DNA of 64,000 nucleotides from Paralvinella palmiformis (lineage: Eukaryota > Annelida > Polychaeta > Terebellida > Alvinellidae). The stretch is taken from assembly GCA_025642065.1 (NCBI GenBank), contig JAODUP010000652.1, forward strand, positions 80,001-144,000, written 5' to 3'. Each line of letters begins with the position of its first letter. Position 1 is the stretch's first letter. This document shows positions 1-15,400 of this stretch, one piece after another. The position numbers and the translations under genes are program-made. The notes under the pieces were generated by a model, which was given only the letters and a program-made list of their open reading frames with translations, ran no database searches and was not told where the DNA came from.

Positions 1-133
1 TTGAATGAGAAATAAATAAATAAATATATTTTGTGAAGATATAATGACAGAATGCCATAAGATATGATTTAAGATGAGGACACAAGAGTAAAACAAAATG
101 TGTTTGGTGAAAAAAGGTTTTCAGATCCTGGTA

Positions 134-769
134 CAGTGAGAATCCATTAATCCAGACATCGTTTATCCAGCAAATACACCATCCGACACATTATTGCCTG
201 TGATGGATTTAGGTCCATTATAAAACTCTTTAATCCAACAAAATCATTTTCCACGTTTTGACTCCAACTCGCCAACGCCAACATTTCAATGTAAAATTAT
301 CTCAATAATCCGACAAAATGAAAATGTTTCCAAAATATTTCCCTTGTTCAGTCATGCAAGACACATCAACATGTTGTCAGTAATGGTTAATTAACTCGCC
401 CGCCCGCGATAATTGCTAAATCGTAAATAATTACAATCGCTCTCGACCATACACACCAAGTCACGATGCTTCCATTGCCTGTGGCTATCTAATAGCCAAT
501 CATAATCATTCATGGCTAATTACAAACACAAATGTGTGAATTTTCCAATAAGCAGGTAATGAGTTAATCTGATGGACTAAGTGACGCAAGTATTTCTTTA
601 TAATGTCTGTAATTAACAAACATCAAAATGATTAATGGCTTGTCTTTACGATCTACAAATGTGTGACACAGACTCTAACCGGTATGTCAAGGACTCAACA
701 TTCTGACATGTTCGTTTATCCGACATATCATCTTGTGACAAACCTTGTCGGATTAATGGAGTCTCACTG
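134..769. mobile_element. pogo/Tigger-like MITE (non-autonomous DNA transposon)
   Basis: The left end CAGTGAGAATCCATTAATCC is answered at the right end by its reverse complement with one substitution (CAGTGAGACTCCATTAATCC on the minus strand). Both ends are flanked by TA (132-133 and 770-771), the target duplication of Tc1/mariner-pogo elements. The 636-bp interior has no coding capacity. It lies just upstream of the first exon visible in the window. Superfamily assignment is inferred from TA plus the CAGT start. Confidence 0.75.
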
Positions 770-869
770 TATTATAAAATAGTCTATTTATGACTAATTG
801 GCCAAATTTGTTTACTACTAGTTTAATAAACTAATATAAACAGCTGTGTATTTGTTGATTTGTAATTAG

Positions 870-1402
870 ATTGTCGTTGTTAATGACCTTATCTTCGTCT
901 CTCTCTAAGGACTTGGAGCTGTTGTTTAATTCCCTCGACGCGATGGGTAATGCCACCTTGGAACATCAAGATGTGCAGAAATTCAGTGCCGAGTTATATA
1001 ACATGTTTCCTAGACTTGAACAGAAACAAGGTAAACCAAATTTATACAGTTTACTGTAATACAAATTTACTATTGTACTAATAGGTGCCTCCGTGCTCTA
1101 ACCGGTAGCGCAATAAATTCACAGAACTCCACCAACTGAGTTCAAATGTTTCAATTCTGTTCTCATCTTTTCAAGATCTTTCTTTTAGCAAAATTTTTAA
1201 TTCTACTTTTAATATTACCAACTGAGTTTAAATACCTCATATTTAGGATTTTGCTATACACTATATAATTGACTGCCTTTTGCTAAAACTACATTATTAT
1301 TATTATTACTATTATTATTATTATTACTTTATTATTATTATTATATTATTATTATTATTATCATTGTTATTGTATTATTATTATTATTATATTATTATTA
1401 CT

Positions 1403-1454
<52 letters not shown>

Positions 1455-1473
1455 CATTGTTATTGTATTATTA

Positions 1474-1517
<44 letters not shown>

Positions 1518-1653
1518 TTTTATTATTATTACTGTTGTTGTTATTATTAATTTTTAATATGCTGTCATATCTTCTGTTTATCATAGTTGATATGCCAGAA
1601 TTACTGGAGAAGTTTGGCTGTTGCCCTCCACAATTATTCAGTGACTCAGATGG
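870..1653 (+). CDS. ROCO-TIR gene exons 1-2 (N-terminal segment, partial)
   Basis: Exon 1 (870-1030) follows a weak acceptor (gtaattag) and ends at a GTAAAC donor; exon 2 (1587-1653) lies between tcatag and GTAAGA. Together they encode about 76 residues with no recognised domain: a Leu/Ser-rich start, then an acidic helix-like stretch and a Cys-Cys-Pro-Pro motif. An in-frame ATG at 883 could be the initiator, but the reading frame stays open back to the acceptor, so I prefer an internal exon with the true start upstream of the window. The assignment to this gene rests on phase and position. The 556-bp intron is mostly a TTA/ATT microsatellite. Confidence 0.6.
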
Positions 1654-2000
1654 GTAAGATGATGTTTTATTTAAACCACCTGTCAGTTATCTGTTTGCTT
1701 CTATTAGAAGGATGTAATTTATTTAGATATTTAGTTTTGATTAATAAAGAATCTTCAATTACAGTCAGTTAATTCCGGAATTAGAATTGGTGGTCAATTC
1801 CAATTCCGGAATTGGAATTGATTATTTAAAAAAAAAGGAATTGGAATTGAGAAATGTTGAATTGGAATTGAGAAAATTTGAATTTGAAGTTTCCTACAAA
1901 ACAATTAAATCCAAAAATTAATATACCATTTTTACAATGTTAACACTTACATGTGGTGTTACCAATATACTGGAACCATAATGATCCAGAGCTTTGGTTC

Positions 2001-2050
<50 letters not shown>

Positions 2051-5000
2051 ATAATATATATATATCAGATATGCACACCAACTGTGGCACCCAAAGTGAG
2101 CATTTAGCCACTGTGACACCACCACATAGCATACCTGTAATCTATATAGAGATATTGCTATTTAGGAATTAATTAATTTTATCATCTCACCGGGAATGCC
2201 AATCTGGAGCCAAAGTTTGCCCCTCCTCTCCTCAAACTGTGACTACTATAGCTTGTCCCCAGACCTAACTGTTTAATAACCATTTGAGTTACCATATGTC
2301 AGTTGTTTAGTACCCAGCAGGGTTGTGAAAGTAAATACAGTGTCTGACCCCTGCTGGGCGGAGCTAAACAAATACATTCCTTTCAAGGCTCCTACTGGGC
2401 AATGGAATATAAACATACCTTTGATGATTAGAAAATATACTCTTACATGGGGATGCACCCAAGACTATGATCCACCACATGATATAATACCTCTTTAGCT
2501 AACCTCTTTAGCTAACCACATAGCATGCCTGTAATCTATATAAAGATATTGCTATTTAGGAATTTACCCCCGTTCAATGTTTAGAACAGGCAAAATTTAA
2601 TTAAATACACAAATTAATTTACCGTTTAATTTTTTAATTCAGAAATATTTCTTCCATGACAATCCTACTTGGAATATAAACTACTTGGAGTATGTATTCC
2701 AAATAGGTACTCGGAGTATCTACTCATGGTAAAAAATATTAAGCAAAAAAAGAGTCGGAATTGAAAATTTTGGAATTGAATTGTAATTGATAAATTTGAG
2801 GTGGAATTGGAATTGATCAAATGGAATTGAGTGGAATTAGAATTGACAAAATGGAATTGACCCCATGTCTGTCGCTGATTATTTCCTGCCTCATTAGTCC
2901 TCATCTGAACAGAACACATATTTTCTATGGGGGCAGTGCATTGCGAGCCTGCAGATTGTGAGTTCAGATCAGCTTCACATTCTGTGCTTGTGGGATGCAT
3001 CACTAGGGTGTCATCCCTTCACCGTATGTCCCCGGTGTAGCCGGCACCAAGGCTAAATAACTTATTTCCACGAGTGTACCCCTTCAGTACTAAATTTCAA
3101 ATTGTTCCTGTCAAACTACTCAATAAAGTGATTATCATTCGATTATCAATAGTTCCTTATCAAGATTATGTAATGTAAACAACAAAGGGCATTTATGTTT
3201 GTGTACGAAATGTTTTGAATAAATTGTTTACATCATCAGGAGTTATAACACATTAAATTGTTTTAATTAAAAACTGAAAATTTATCTGTTGAAAAAATTG
3301 TTAGTATTGGTGTATTAATAGAAAAACCTGTTAGGTTGGTTATCTTTGCACTTCAGATAGATTGTAGCATTTGTGTTAACTTTGATTATCTAACATTTAT
3401 TGTATTTTATATTTGATTAGATACTTCATAAGAATATATTTATTATTATTACAGGGTATCCACAACACAGGGAAAATGACTTGAAATGTTTCCCTGCAGG
3501 CAAAACACAGGGAATTTAAAAATTTGGAAAAATACAGGGAAAACACAGGGAATTAACAAATTTGGAAAAATACAGGGAAAACACAGGGAATTGAAAAAAA
3601 TTTGGAAAAATAAAGGGAAACACATGGACACATTTTTATGCCTTTATTCCAAATTTACAGCATTAGGGTGGATGGAGGCTGCACCACTAAAAAAGTTCAT
3701 TCAGCATGCAATGTTTACACACAATACAAATTTCTTAAATAAGATGGGTAATTTGATTTTTGAAATCCTGTATTATTATAATTATTATTATAATCAGTGT
3801 TGGAAATAAGAGCCAGCCCCGGGGCCGACAGTTCTTGACCCGAGCATACTTTTTTCTATATTTGCCGACCCGGTGATCCTCCTGATATTCAACAAATAAA
3901 ACGGTTAAAATAATAAGAAACAATAATTTATTCAATGAACAAACTCAGATTTTTATTTGTCATCTTTTTCCTGCAAATGTAGGTGGAAATTAACTTGAGT
4001 CTCATCATTGTGTTTATGTTTTACACATGCTTTTGTTGACATCTGAAGCACTAGTATGATGGTGGTGATTGGCCAAATATCAATAGAATCTCCTCTTTCA
4101 ACCAACCAGCAATCTTTTTACAGACATGGCTCTGATAGTTACCCTCAAAATTTAAATCTCACACTCTTGCACATCATTATTTGGGGATTGAACACCCCCC
4201 TCCCTGAAAAGAAGATATTATATTTTATGCCGAAATAAAGATGGATGCCTAATAACTAAATCATTAGTTGCTTTGTATTTCACATGGGGAAAATAAGCTT
4301 AAGGCTATTTTTTCTTTTCTTGACCTCACCACACCTACATTTGTGAACCAATTTCCATTGACAATTATTCACTCCATCATGCATAAATGATCAATTAATA
4401 TGCCCCTGTACTAGTATATTTAGCCCATACATTGCCCCAACTGTTTTCATGCATGTCCAGCTTGCTTTGCGGTTTCTGAGCTGATATTCTCTTGCAGCAC
4501 CTGGGCCGGCAACTTTTCATCAGGGCTGACAACTTTTAAGACTTGCCAGCCCAGGTGTCTGATGATGTTTTTAGGGAATTTCCAACACGGTTATAATACA
4601 TGATTCTACAATTATAATTGCTAGCGTTTTCTCATGAAGCTGTCTATTTTCAGAGCAACAAAATTTCCACTTTTACGGGTACTCAATCTAAGTTACCAAG
4701 GTTTGAGGAGAGTCTGTGAACAGTTTAAGCAACTGACAAGACTGGAGAATCTTGTGCTAGCACACAATCCACACCTAGAGAGTATTTCAGGTGAAATATC
4801 TACCCTGGAACATCTAAACTGTAAGTACCTCTGATATTATTAGATAGGGTTAATGTGCATCTGTGTTATAATTTAAAATATTAGCTTAGATACCCTGAGA
4901 AATGTTTGTTGTTATCTTTGGAAGTTTAATAACAAATTTGTGTGTGTGTGTGTGCATGTGTGCGCATGTGTGTGTGTGTGTGTGTGTCCAAAATAAATCT

Positions 5001-8000
5001 AAGCAGACTTTGAGCTTGTTTCTATGTTTCATTACTTCATATTGTAGTGTTATAGCTGAAAAATGTGTTTTAAATTTATATAAATTTATGTAAATTTCTT
5101 TGTGAAAGGTTATTTAAATACTCACTATGTTAACGACCTTTAGGTGTATATCATGGATATTCTGAATAGATCTCTATTAATTTGTGGTTGTCTTTAGTAA
5201 TGTCACTTCGAGACTGTCCACTGTTAAGGACGCCACCTAGGGAGATAGTAGCCAGAGGATTTAAGGCTGTATACGGCTATCTTAGACGTATCAAGCTCGG
5301 TTCCGTGGAGTGTAAACGTACCAAATTAATGATGGTTGGCTTAGGAGGAGCTGGTAAAACTAGGTAAGTGATCATTACTGAAGTGATGATGTTGTTATTG
5401 GCAACAATAATCACTACCACAGATCACTACCACCCATGTTCGAATCTCGGCATGGGCATATCTGAAGGTTGTTTCACCTTTGACTTCGCTTCGTTACCTT
5501 TAGAGGTCGCTCGGCCTATTTAGCCTACCATGTGCACAAAGGTCACCGTAAAACATCAATCATCATCACCTCTGTGAGTTATATCACTGCTTTGAGGTGC
5601 TATATCCTATTTAAGTGTTTATGATAGGGTTGAAATCTTAATTGTTTCAAATTGCTGAAACCTGGATTTATTTCCAGTTTGGTGCGATCTCTGCGCAACC
5701 AGTACTTGAAGCGAGTAGACGACGAAGACGAGTTCGATCAGCATCTTGCTCAGAGATATGGCACTGTGACGGAGGGTATTACTGATGGCATCGACATCAC
5801 CGATTGGAAGGTGAAGGAAATCACATTCAGCATATGGGACTTCGCTGGTCAGACGGTGTACTACAACACACATCAGGTAGGAAGTGTTGCACAATGTGAG
5901 AATAAAATTTTGAAACAATATAAGTTTTATACATTTAACCGCCTCTATGGCCTAGTGGATAAGAGTGTGAGACTTTCTTACTCATGGTCGTGTTGTGCGT
6001 GAGGTCGGATGTTCGAATTCCGGCCATGGGACTATAGTAGGAGGAGTTTTTCAGCCAACCAAGCAACTGGCAAGGTTCTCTCCACTGAATATGCCATCTA
6101 CTGTAAATTCTGTAAATTCAAAATTTATTTAGAATTAGTTGCCATGGTGAAGCAGTAAATTACAGATCATGTGCGTCTCCCTCATTTGGGGTAGCTAAGC
6201 CACGTGAAATAACTGTCATTTCGGCCATTATTATTATTATTATTATTATTATTTAGCTGCCATTTAGATTTTTGACAGAATGATCCTGATACATGATCCA
6301 GATAGCATGACAGGTGCATGGCTGTGGTCTGACAAATTGTTTGTCTGGATCATCAATAGACCGATCCTGCTATGACTGTGATACCAAGACGAAATTGACC
6401 GAAGCTCGATGTTATGTTAGAAAACTATGACTGCTTATGGGGAATCTCAGATTATAAGGGAAATGACCATCGCACGTTTTTTTCAACAACGTAAGCAAAT
6501 GGACATTTTGTTCCATTCGATCTTGGATATTTCCTAGATCTAACTGTGTTTACTTTGTTGTCTCACAAAAGGTAAGCAAAGTGTTATATTTCCCCATATT
6601 TACATTCAATATTAAACATGTGCAATATATAAGCCAGCTCATTTACATATAGCTGTATAAAAGCGGAGCCTTGTTAAGCTGTGTTCCCATCTCATTTTGC
6701 CCCGTGACTTGATATCGGCAGCAGCAGTGATCATGTGATACTGAATATTCATAGCTTTCACACAACAGCCACACTGACATCATTGTTTCTTCAGCATGAT
6801 TGTTTACATTTTAACCTACACAAATTTCAGAATAAAATACACTATTCTTTTGACAAGTGTGAAAGAAATATAAAACAGCCACATCTCTAGTTTACATAAT
6901 TTGTGTACTGAATAAATCAACTTAATTCACAAAAAAATAATGTGCCTGTTGCACCGTTGACCAAAAAGATGGCTGGATCCGATTTGTTATTTTAATAGCA
7001 ACTTCAATGAGTTCATATTTTAGGGCACTCTTTACATATATCTGTATATCAAAACATGCTGTCTTTATTCAGAATAGATTCACGTATCAAAATATGTGAA
7101 TTTGTTCTAGATTGACCATGCTCCGGGCTCAGTCCGAGTGTTTAAATCCATCTTGGATCAAAATGCGAATGCGTAGCAGGATCGATCTATTGGGTTCAGT
7201 CATTACTGCTCTGTCTAGGCTGATGATGATAATGAGGCAATTGGAAAGGAAGTTTTGCCCAGAAATCTTGTTTATTTTGTGATATATTTACATATTGATG
7301 TGTAAGGTGATTTTTAATGATAAAAGCCAATTACTGACTACCAAAATAAAAACGTTCTTTTTTTTATTCTCACACTCCGAATTATGCTTATCAACAAAGT
7401 CATGTCCATTTGCCAAAATTAGTATCTCCCAACATATTTAAATTTATTTAAATATAAAATAAAATTCCCATTGTAAATGGGTTAAGCTTTTTAATTTTAA
7501 AATAGAATTCCATTTTCGGGAAGTTTTGATTGTAACATTTTTGTGACTGGTCTAAATTTCATGAGAAAATCATGGGGGGGGGGGGGATGGATGAAAACAA
7601 AAACAAAATATAACGAATAAAAATGAAATAGAAATATAAAATGAGGAAGCTACATACCAGAACTCAAAACAAACATTTATACTATCAGAATTTGAATAAT
7701 TGAAGTTTGTTATATTGATATATATTGATACACACACTTGCACACGCACACATGTTAATCTATTTTAGTGATAATTTATTGTAATATAATTAGTCCGATT
7801 ATAAACTGTGTGTCATGTTATATTGGAGCCAAGGTAATATTTCTAAATGTTGGGCAGATACTGATATTATTTGGGCAACTTTCAGAGTTATTGTTGAATA
7901 TAATGCCATCTTCTACATCATTTGATATTAACATTGAAAAATGAGTGAAATTTGTTTCCTAAATAACAATATTATATAAGTAACAAGATGCTATTATTAA

Positions 8001-11000
8001 GTCTTAATGTACAGAGCTGCCCCAATAAGATCTCTCTAAAGCCTGTTATAACAAGTTATTTAAAAATTTACTTGTTAAAGTTGTCTTCATATATTGTCTC
8101 ACTCTCAATCAAACATTTTTCAGTGACAATAAAACTCCTTATAAAGCTACGAACATTTCTTCACTTTCTCATTGATATTTGTGTGAGCCAGCGAGCACCA
8201 CTCGTTAATTACGTTATGTTATTGGATTTGTTTCGTTTCAGTTTTTTATGTCTAATCGTGCTGTGTACTTGTTACTGTGGAACATCAGACTTGGCTACGA
8301 GCACGCCGGTCTAGAGTTCTGGCTCAGCTCAATAGCGTGTCATGCACCTAAAGCTCCCATCTTGGTGGTCGGTACACACAGAGATCAGGTAGGTAGTGGT
8401 GGTGTGTCAGTTCGTTTTTATGTGTGCCTTTGTGTCTGTGTGTGCGTTTTAGGATACATATAGAGAGGCAACAGGCACAGAGCATCAACATATATAAACA
8501 TCTTTTGAGACCTATCTCCATAAATCTAAATACAACTATACATACATCAATCTAAATATAAAATGTTCCATACCTCCACATATTGATACATGTATGCGTA
8601 TACCTAAGCATGTGTCTGAGCTACTCATCAGCCTGTGGGAACCAGCTAATTTGCTTTTCGTATGCAACAAATATGTCACACCCACAGGAAAGTGGCTACA
8701 TGCAGGCTTCGTACAAAAAGCGGAAGCATGTAAAACACATACCATATGATACCACAGCTCGCAACAAACAACACGTGCGTGTGGTTCAATGGCGAGTTAC
8801 TACATACAGATTTAAGCTACGCATTATTTTCAAACTAAGTTAGATAAATGTTAAATCACTGTATTATATGATTGCCATGGTATTATGATATATGTATGTA
8901 TACATGGAGGTGTTGAATACAGATATTAATCTATGGCTTGTTTATACAGGTAGAGAAATATTGGCTGCCAAAAGAAGACCTAATGGAGAAATATCCACAG
9001 ATAACAAGCTTTCATGAAATCAGTTGTCTCAGTGGAATGGTAAGATAAACAAAAAACATAAATAGGTGTATCATGAAATGATTATCATTTATTCTGTATT
9101 ATTAAACATCGCTCAACTCATTGGGTGAGTAAGAATACAAGATTCCTTGCTTAAAGTCGAAGAGATGGTCTATGGGAGGATGATTTCTTTTCCTGAATGT
9201 GGCATTATAGTTGAGGAGGGGCCGGTTCTCATTCAACCAGACAACTTTTAAATCTGGTTAAATTAATAACTTCTCGGAAGGCATTAGATTATATATATTT
9301 CTCTAACTTCTTAAAAATAGCCAGCTCAATAAAGAAAATTTAGTTTCAGCCTATTTATTATTATGTTATAATAATAATAATTATTATTATTATTAGTAAT
9401 AGTAATAGTAGCAGTAGTAGTACAGGGTTCCCAAGCATCCTGGCAAACCTGCAAAATAATAAACTCATTTTTCAGCTCCTGGAAATGTCCTTGAATTTGA
9501 TAAAATGTGAAACTGTCCTGGAACAAATATTGTCTGTGAAAAAGCCTGCGAATAAACATTACGTCTGTAGAAGAAAACTTCAATTGTAGAAGAAACAAAG
9601 TACCAGTACATAATCTTGATATCCCATGTCAGTTAAAATTTAAATAAAAGTGTGGTTCAATAATCAATCATACATTGAATAAATGTGATATGCTTTTTCA
9701 CACGCCTTGATTTATTACCTTTAAATCTGGTATAATTTGTCCTGGAAAATGGTAATTTTGTCTTGGAAATGTCCCGAAAAATACTAGTTCCTTGGCTGAC
9801 TCTTGGAACCATTATATGATGTAAATTATCTCATTGGATGCCTAATTAATGATAGCTACAGTATGAGTGATATCACTGTTAATAAGTTCCTTACATTCCC
9901 GCCTCTCTGGCCTCATGGGTAGAGCACATGGGACTACTTACTCATGGTCGTGGCGTGCTGTGCTGGAGATGGAAGGTTCGAATTCTCTCTGTGGTGCTAT
10001 AGTAGGAGGAGTTTTTCATCCAGCCGAGCAAATGGCAAGGTTTTCTCCATCGAATATGCCATATATTGTTAATTCTAAATTTATTTAGAATTAGTTCATG
10101 CAGCGAAGCTGTAAATTACAGACCTTGTGCATATCCCTCATTTGAGGTAGCCAGCAAAGTATAATCATTTAGGTGCTCACTGTTGTTTATTCCATGTGTT
10201 TTAAAGCTCACTTCATATTATAATTATTAATATTAGTAGCAGACACGCTAAATTGGAATCGATGGTCAGTTCCAGAATTGGAATTGACTAGTTAAAAAAA
10301 ATGGAATTGGAATTGACAAATTTAGAATTTTCCTACAAAAAAATTAAATCCACAAATTAACTTATCATTTAATTTATTAATTTAGAAATATTTCTTCCAT
10401 GACAATCCTACTTGGAATATCAACTACTCGGAGTAGTAGATAAAAAAGAGTCAGTAAAAAACGGAATTGGAACATTTGGAATTGGAATTGAATTGATAAA
10501 TTTGTTGTGGAATTGGAATTGATAAAATGGAATTGAGTAGAATTGGAATTGACCAAATGGAATCGACCCCACGTCTGATTAGTATTATTATTTCATATCA
10601 TCATTCTCGTAGTTTCTCAATATTCATTCTCCTTTATCAGGGAATCAGTTCATTGGTCGAAATGATCGTGTCAGTTGCCTTACTAGAGAAATACATGGGA
10701 GAGAGGATACCCGAGGTTTGGCTGAACTTCGAGAAAAGCATGTTACAGTAAGTATCAGTGTAGGTGAAAGATTGTCTATCAGGTTACCGAGTCATATCAC
10801 TCTACATCATCATGTCGATGGGATTAGGTTTAGACGTGCGAAGGTCATGTCATTGTTGTGTGTAATTGTTTGTGGCATACAAACTTTTGTTGTTATTTCA
10901 TTGATGGCTGTTTTTCAAGATTTAGTTTATTCTGATTTAGTGCAGTAGGTAGAGTGCGGTGTTACAAACCCTCGGGTTAAGATTCAAATCCTGGTGATAC

Positions 11001-11234
11001 TTCCTGCGGAAACATCTAATTGACCATATGTGACCCAATCTTTGGGGCTAAATACATTTCGTCACCCACTCACTCATTGATGTAACATCTAAAAACATTG
11101 CAACTCTTCAAGAATTTCTCTTCCAAACATACCATCAATTTGTTTTGCTGAGGCACTGTCACCATTTAGTGTTTTAGGTCTATGCCATAGTGTTACATGT
11201 CATATACATTTATTCATATGTACACTCATAAGTA

Positions 11235-11285
<51 letters not shown>

Positions 11286-12095
11286 CTTAATGCTTATTTA
11301 AATAATAATATCAGGTCTGCATTTGTTTTAAAATGAAATATACTATTCATTCATCTTGGTATGGATGCTGTGCAATATAAACATTTTATATCATGTTATA
11401 AATGTTGTGATAATACAAAGCGACTTCTATCTTTATTGTTCTATATATATTTATTTTCTGTTCTACAGGAAGAAGACCAAACATGATAACCTAACATGGG
11501 ATGAGATAGAATCCTGTGCCGAGGAGTGTGGTATTGTTGACAAACCAGAGGTATATCAACTGTTATTATTGTGCGGTCCGATGTAAAATTCAGTTTTTTC
11601 TACTCAGATGCCGCAGTAGAACTGGAAACCATTAATAGAGAAGTCAATTTAATTGCAATATTCCACACAATACAATCACGTCTAGATCTGAAACATTAAT
11701 CTAAATGTCATCTTTGAATTAAAATGAACAATGTCAACACAGTTTCAGTCAATAATTGTTGTACCAACATGCTGGTGCTGGTATCATGTTATATTTATTG
11801 TTGATAGTCCATATATTATTTTAATAATCATAAATAATATGTAATTAAATGTCCGTAAATCTGCCACTTTGCTAATGTATGATAATATTATAATAATAAT
11901 AATAATAATAGTATTTTATATAGCGCCTTATTCAACCGAAATTGCTCTAAGGCCAAATGTTGCTTAGAAATATTTTTAGAAATAAAATAAGTTGGTTCTT
12001 TGAAATAAATGAGTTCCTCCATAAACAAAATACACAACCAGAACTAATGAAAAGCTGACTGAAATATAAAAGTATCAGATCTGAATTATCTCTAT

Positions 12096-12132
<37 letters not shown>

Positions 12133-12450
12133 ATAATATATGTAATAATGCATGTTTTTATAGTGCCAGAACCAGGTAACCCTGTTCTGAGGTGCTCTAC
12201 AGTATTATTAGCTGCGACTCAGACATGTTTCCACCCAGCACATTTCTCAACTTCCACAGGAGCATACAATGCATGCTGCCATTAAAGTCGCAAAGCATTA
12301 CTCAAACACATGCCTATCACGTCCTGTCAGGTTCTCATTTTATGGATGAGTGAACCAGTCGCCAACATGACAGCATTGCAACTTACAGAACCTCAAACCC
12401 ATAACTCTTTGGCCACGATTCATGCTCTAACTAACTGCACCATCATGGCT

Positions 12451-12498
<48 letters not shown>

Positions 12499-15400
12499 AG
12501 AGAGACAGAGAGAGAGATTTATTAAATTTTATTTCAATATCATAATTAAATCAACTCTTTAGAGATATTTGTCAGATATCAGATATTACACTGAATATAA
12601 TGTTGATTAGACAATATAATACTATACTGATTAAATCAAATTAGAAAAGTGATTGAGTAATAATATTGATATCTTAACATAGGTGCTTTATTAAATATAC
12701 ATTATTATTATTATATCTGTTATGTTAGCAAAAGGTCAACTGCACACGGATAATCTAGATCCCCAACAATACCAGTTAGACCTGATTACTTGTTTATGAG
12801 GTACACCTTTCCGTATAAAAATTTAATATTAATGATTATCCTTCAGGTAAAAGAAGCAGTCCAATTTCTGCATGAGCTCGGATCGGTCCAACATTTCCAG
12901 AACCATTTTCTCAAGAACCGGGTCGTCATCAATCCGCAATGGATTGTAGATGCCATGGCCTGCGTGGTCTCCGTACACGACACTCCAATTAAGGTTAGTT
13001 ATTGTCAATACTTCTCTCCAGAGCAAAAGAAATCCACTCATTGAAACTGTTGAACCAGTCGCAGTTTACCATTTGACCTGCCGTTCTTCAGATTCGTAAA
13101 ACGTTTCTAAAATTACTCTCACTAAACTTGCGAATAAAGAGGCTGAATTATGATCTTGTATTTGTGTTTGGTTGAGTTTAATGCCTGTTTATAACTGATC
13201 TGACCAACTCCGGGAAATGGATCTGGATCCAATCCTCCACAATATTGCATACATCCTCGCACCAAATCTGTAATCTCGGTATAAATGTAAATTAATTAGT
13301 ACATCCTGCATAAGGAACTTTTGAAGAGGTTTTTCTTGTGTGTGTGAAAAGAACACTTTACAAGTTTGCAATGGCAATGATGATGACGACGATGATGATG
13401 ATGATGACAACCTTTTCAATAACAACCGACATCTGACGCTATACGTCATCTGTTTTACAGTCCCTCGTCACCCATTTTATCGGCAGAAAATTGGTCGGCT
13501 AATTTGATTTTGACGAAAATTTGGCCTAGATTCCACCAAATACAAATTTTTCCAACTTTTTCAAGGGAGAGCCCCATACCCACCATTCTAATGGAGAAGG
13601 CCCACTACTGTGTTACTGTGACTACCACTACCCCACTGCCAGCCCTTTACTACCCCTCCCCATCGCCACATCCATACATCCCTCCAGCAACGTCGTGGCA
13701 ATGGCGTCGCAGTGTTTTTACAGGCCACCAGAGGTGAGCTGTTGCCTACTTTTTGTGAGGGATCGTCTACTCTATCCCCTACTGAAAAGGCTGGATGATG
13801 ATGAGGATGATGATGATGATGATGAAGTAGATGATTACAATGATGAGGATGATGGTGTTGATAAAAATAGCATGACATATCATAGTAACGCATGTTCTAA
13901 GTATAAGTTGTACTGTGCTATTATAAGGATGACATACAAAAGAAATGTTTATTAGCTTGGATTTATTTAGCTGTTGAAATTAGATGCCACACTCCCCCTG
14001 TATTAGTTACAGTTTAATATATTTGAGATCTATAAATGTTACTCTTCTGCAATAAGATGTTAAAATGATTCAGTGCCATAATTAACTTATTCAGACACTC
14101 TACTTCACTGATGTTTATTTTACTGAGACAGTTTCACATCACATTATTCAGACAGCTCAATGTTTCTGTACTTATAGTATATCTGACTGAATGATAGAAG
14201 GGCACCAATGAGGATCAGAATAGCTCAAATAAACGTGTATTTAAATATTCACTGTTTTTAAAAGGAACTACTGTCATCGTTTATTTATGGTCTCATCTCA
14301 AGTTTCTGGACGTCTAGGTTAATGGACTGTAGGCCTGTAGGCTGTAAATGTATAAAATACGGAATATTGGGCTGTTGTTTAGGGAATACAGCTAATGACA
14401 TATTGTATACATGTCATTGTCAGTGTACAATGATATCATCTTTGATGCACCTACCTTATGATTAGATACTTTACTGTCTTTTAGATGAAGAAGTTGTATA
14501 TAAACATTATGTCAGAACAATTTGGACTGTTGACATAGTTAGTTGTCATAACATTAGACTGGTGACATAGTTAGTTGTCATAACATTAGACTGGTTGACA
14601 TAGTTGTCATAACATTGGACTGTTGACATAGTTAGTTGTCATAACATTGGACTGTTGACATGGTTAGTTGTCATTAAATTGGACTGTTGACATAGTTGTC
14701 ATAACATTGGACTGTTGACATAGTTAGTTGTCATAACATTGGACTGTGTTCGACATAGTTAGTTGTCATAACATTGGACTGTTACATAGTTAAACATAGT
14801 TACTTCTTAGAACATTGGACTGTTAACATAGTTACTTGTTAGAACATTGAACTGTTGACATAATTAGCTGTTAGAACATTGGACTGTTGACATAGTTAGT
14901 TGTCAGAACAGTTTGGACTGTTGACCTAGATACCTTTTAAAATCTATCACTGTATAGCGCCTTTGAATGGCTCCTACTAGTAAGAACACTTTAGTAAATA
15001 TACATCAACATTCTTATTATTATCATTAAAACATAATTGTATTGTGGTTTTCTCTATTTTGAGAGTTAACTACGCCAACAATGGAAACTTAAATCAGTCC
15101 GATGTTAATTAGCTTGTCTCATCTGTTAGACATCCAACAGCAATCTTTATTATCTTCTCTAATCATAATGTTACAATGGATCCATAATGTAACATTACAT
15201 TAATCTCACTTAGGATGGCAAGCTGCTTCACTCAGATGTCAATAAAGTGTGGAAAAACTTCGACCAAGGCCTTCACTTCTGGTTACTTCGTCTGACGGAA
15301 GAGTTCAACCTGACCTTCCCACTGAAGGAAGAAAAGGCGAACCTTGTCCCGTGCCTTCTGCCAGCCAAACAACCAGATTTTGACTGGCCTGAAGTCAGCA

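Noticed and set aside
883..1030. ATG at 883 as the true start of the ROCO-TIR protein
   Set aside because: The frame is open upstream to an acceptor-like AG and the LRR block looks short, so an upstream start outside the window is more likely; not excluded.
1280..1657. 125-codon poly-Tyr/poly-Leu open frame
   Set aside because: It is a translation of the TTA/ATT microsatellite; only its last part overlaps true exon 2, in another role.
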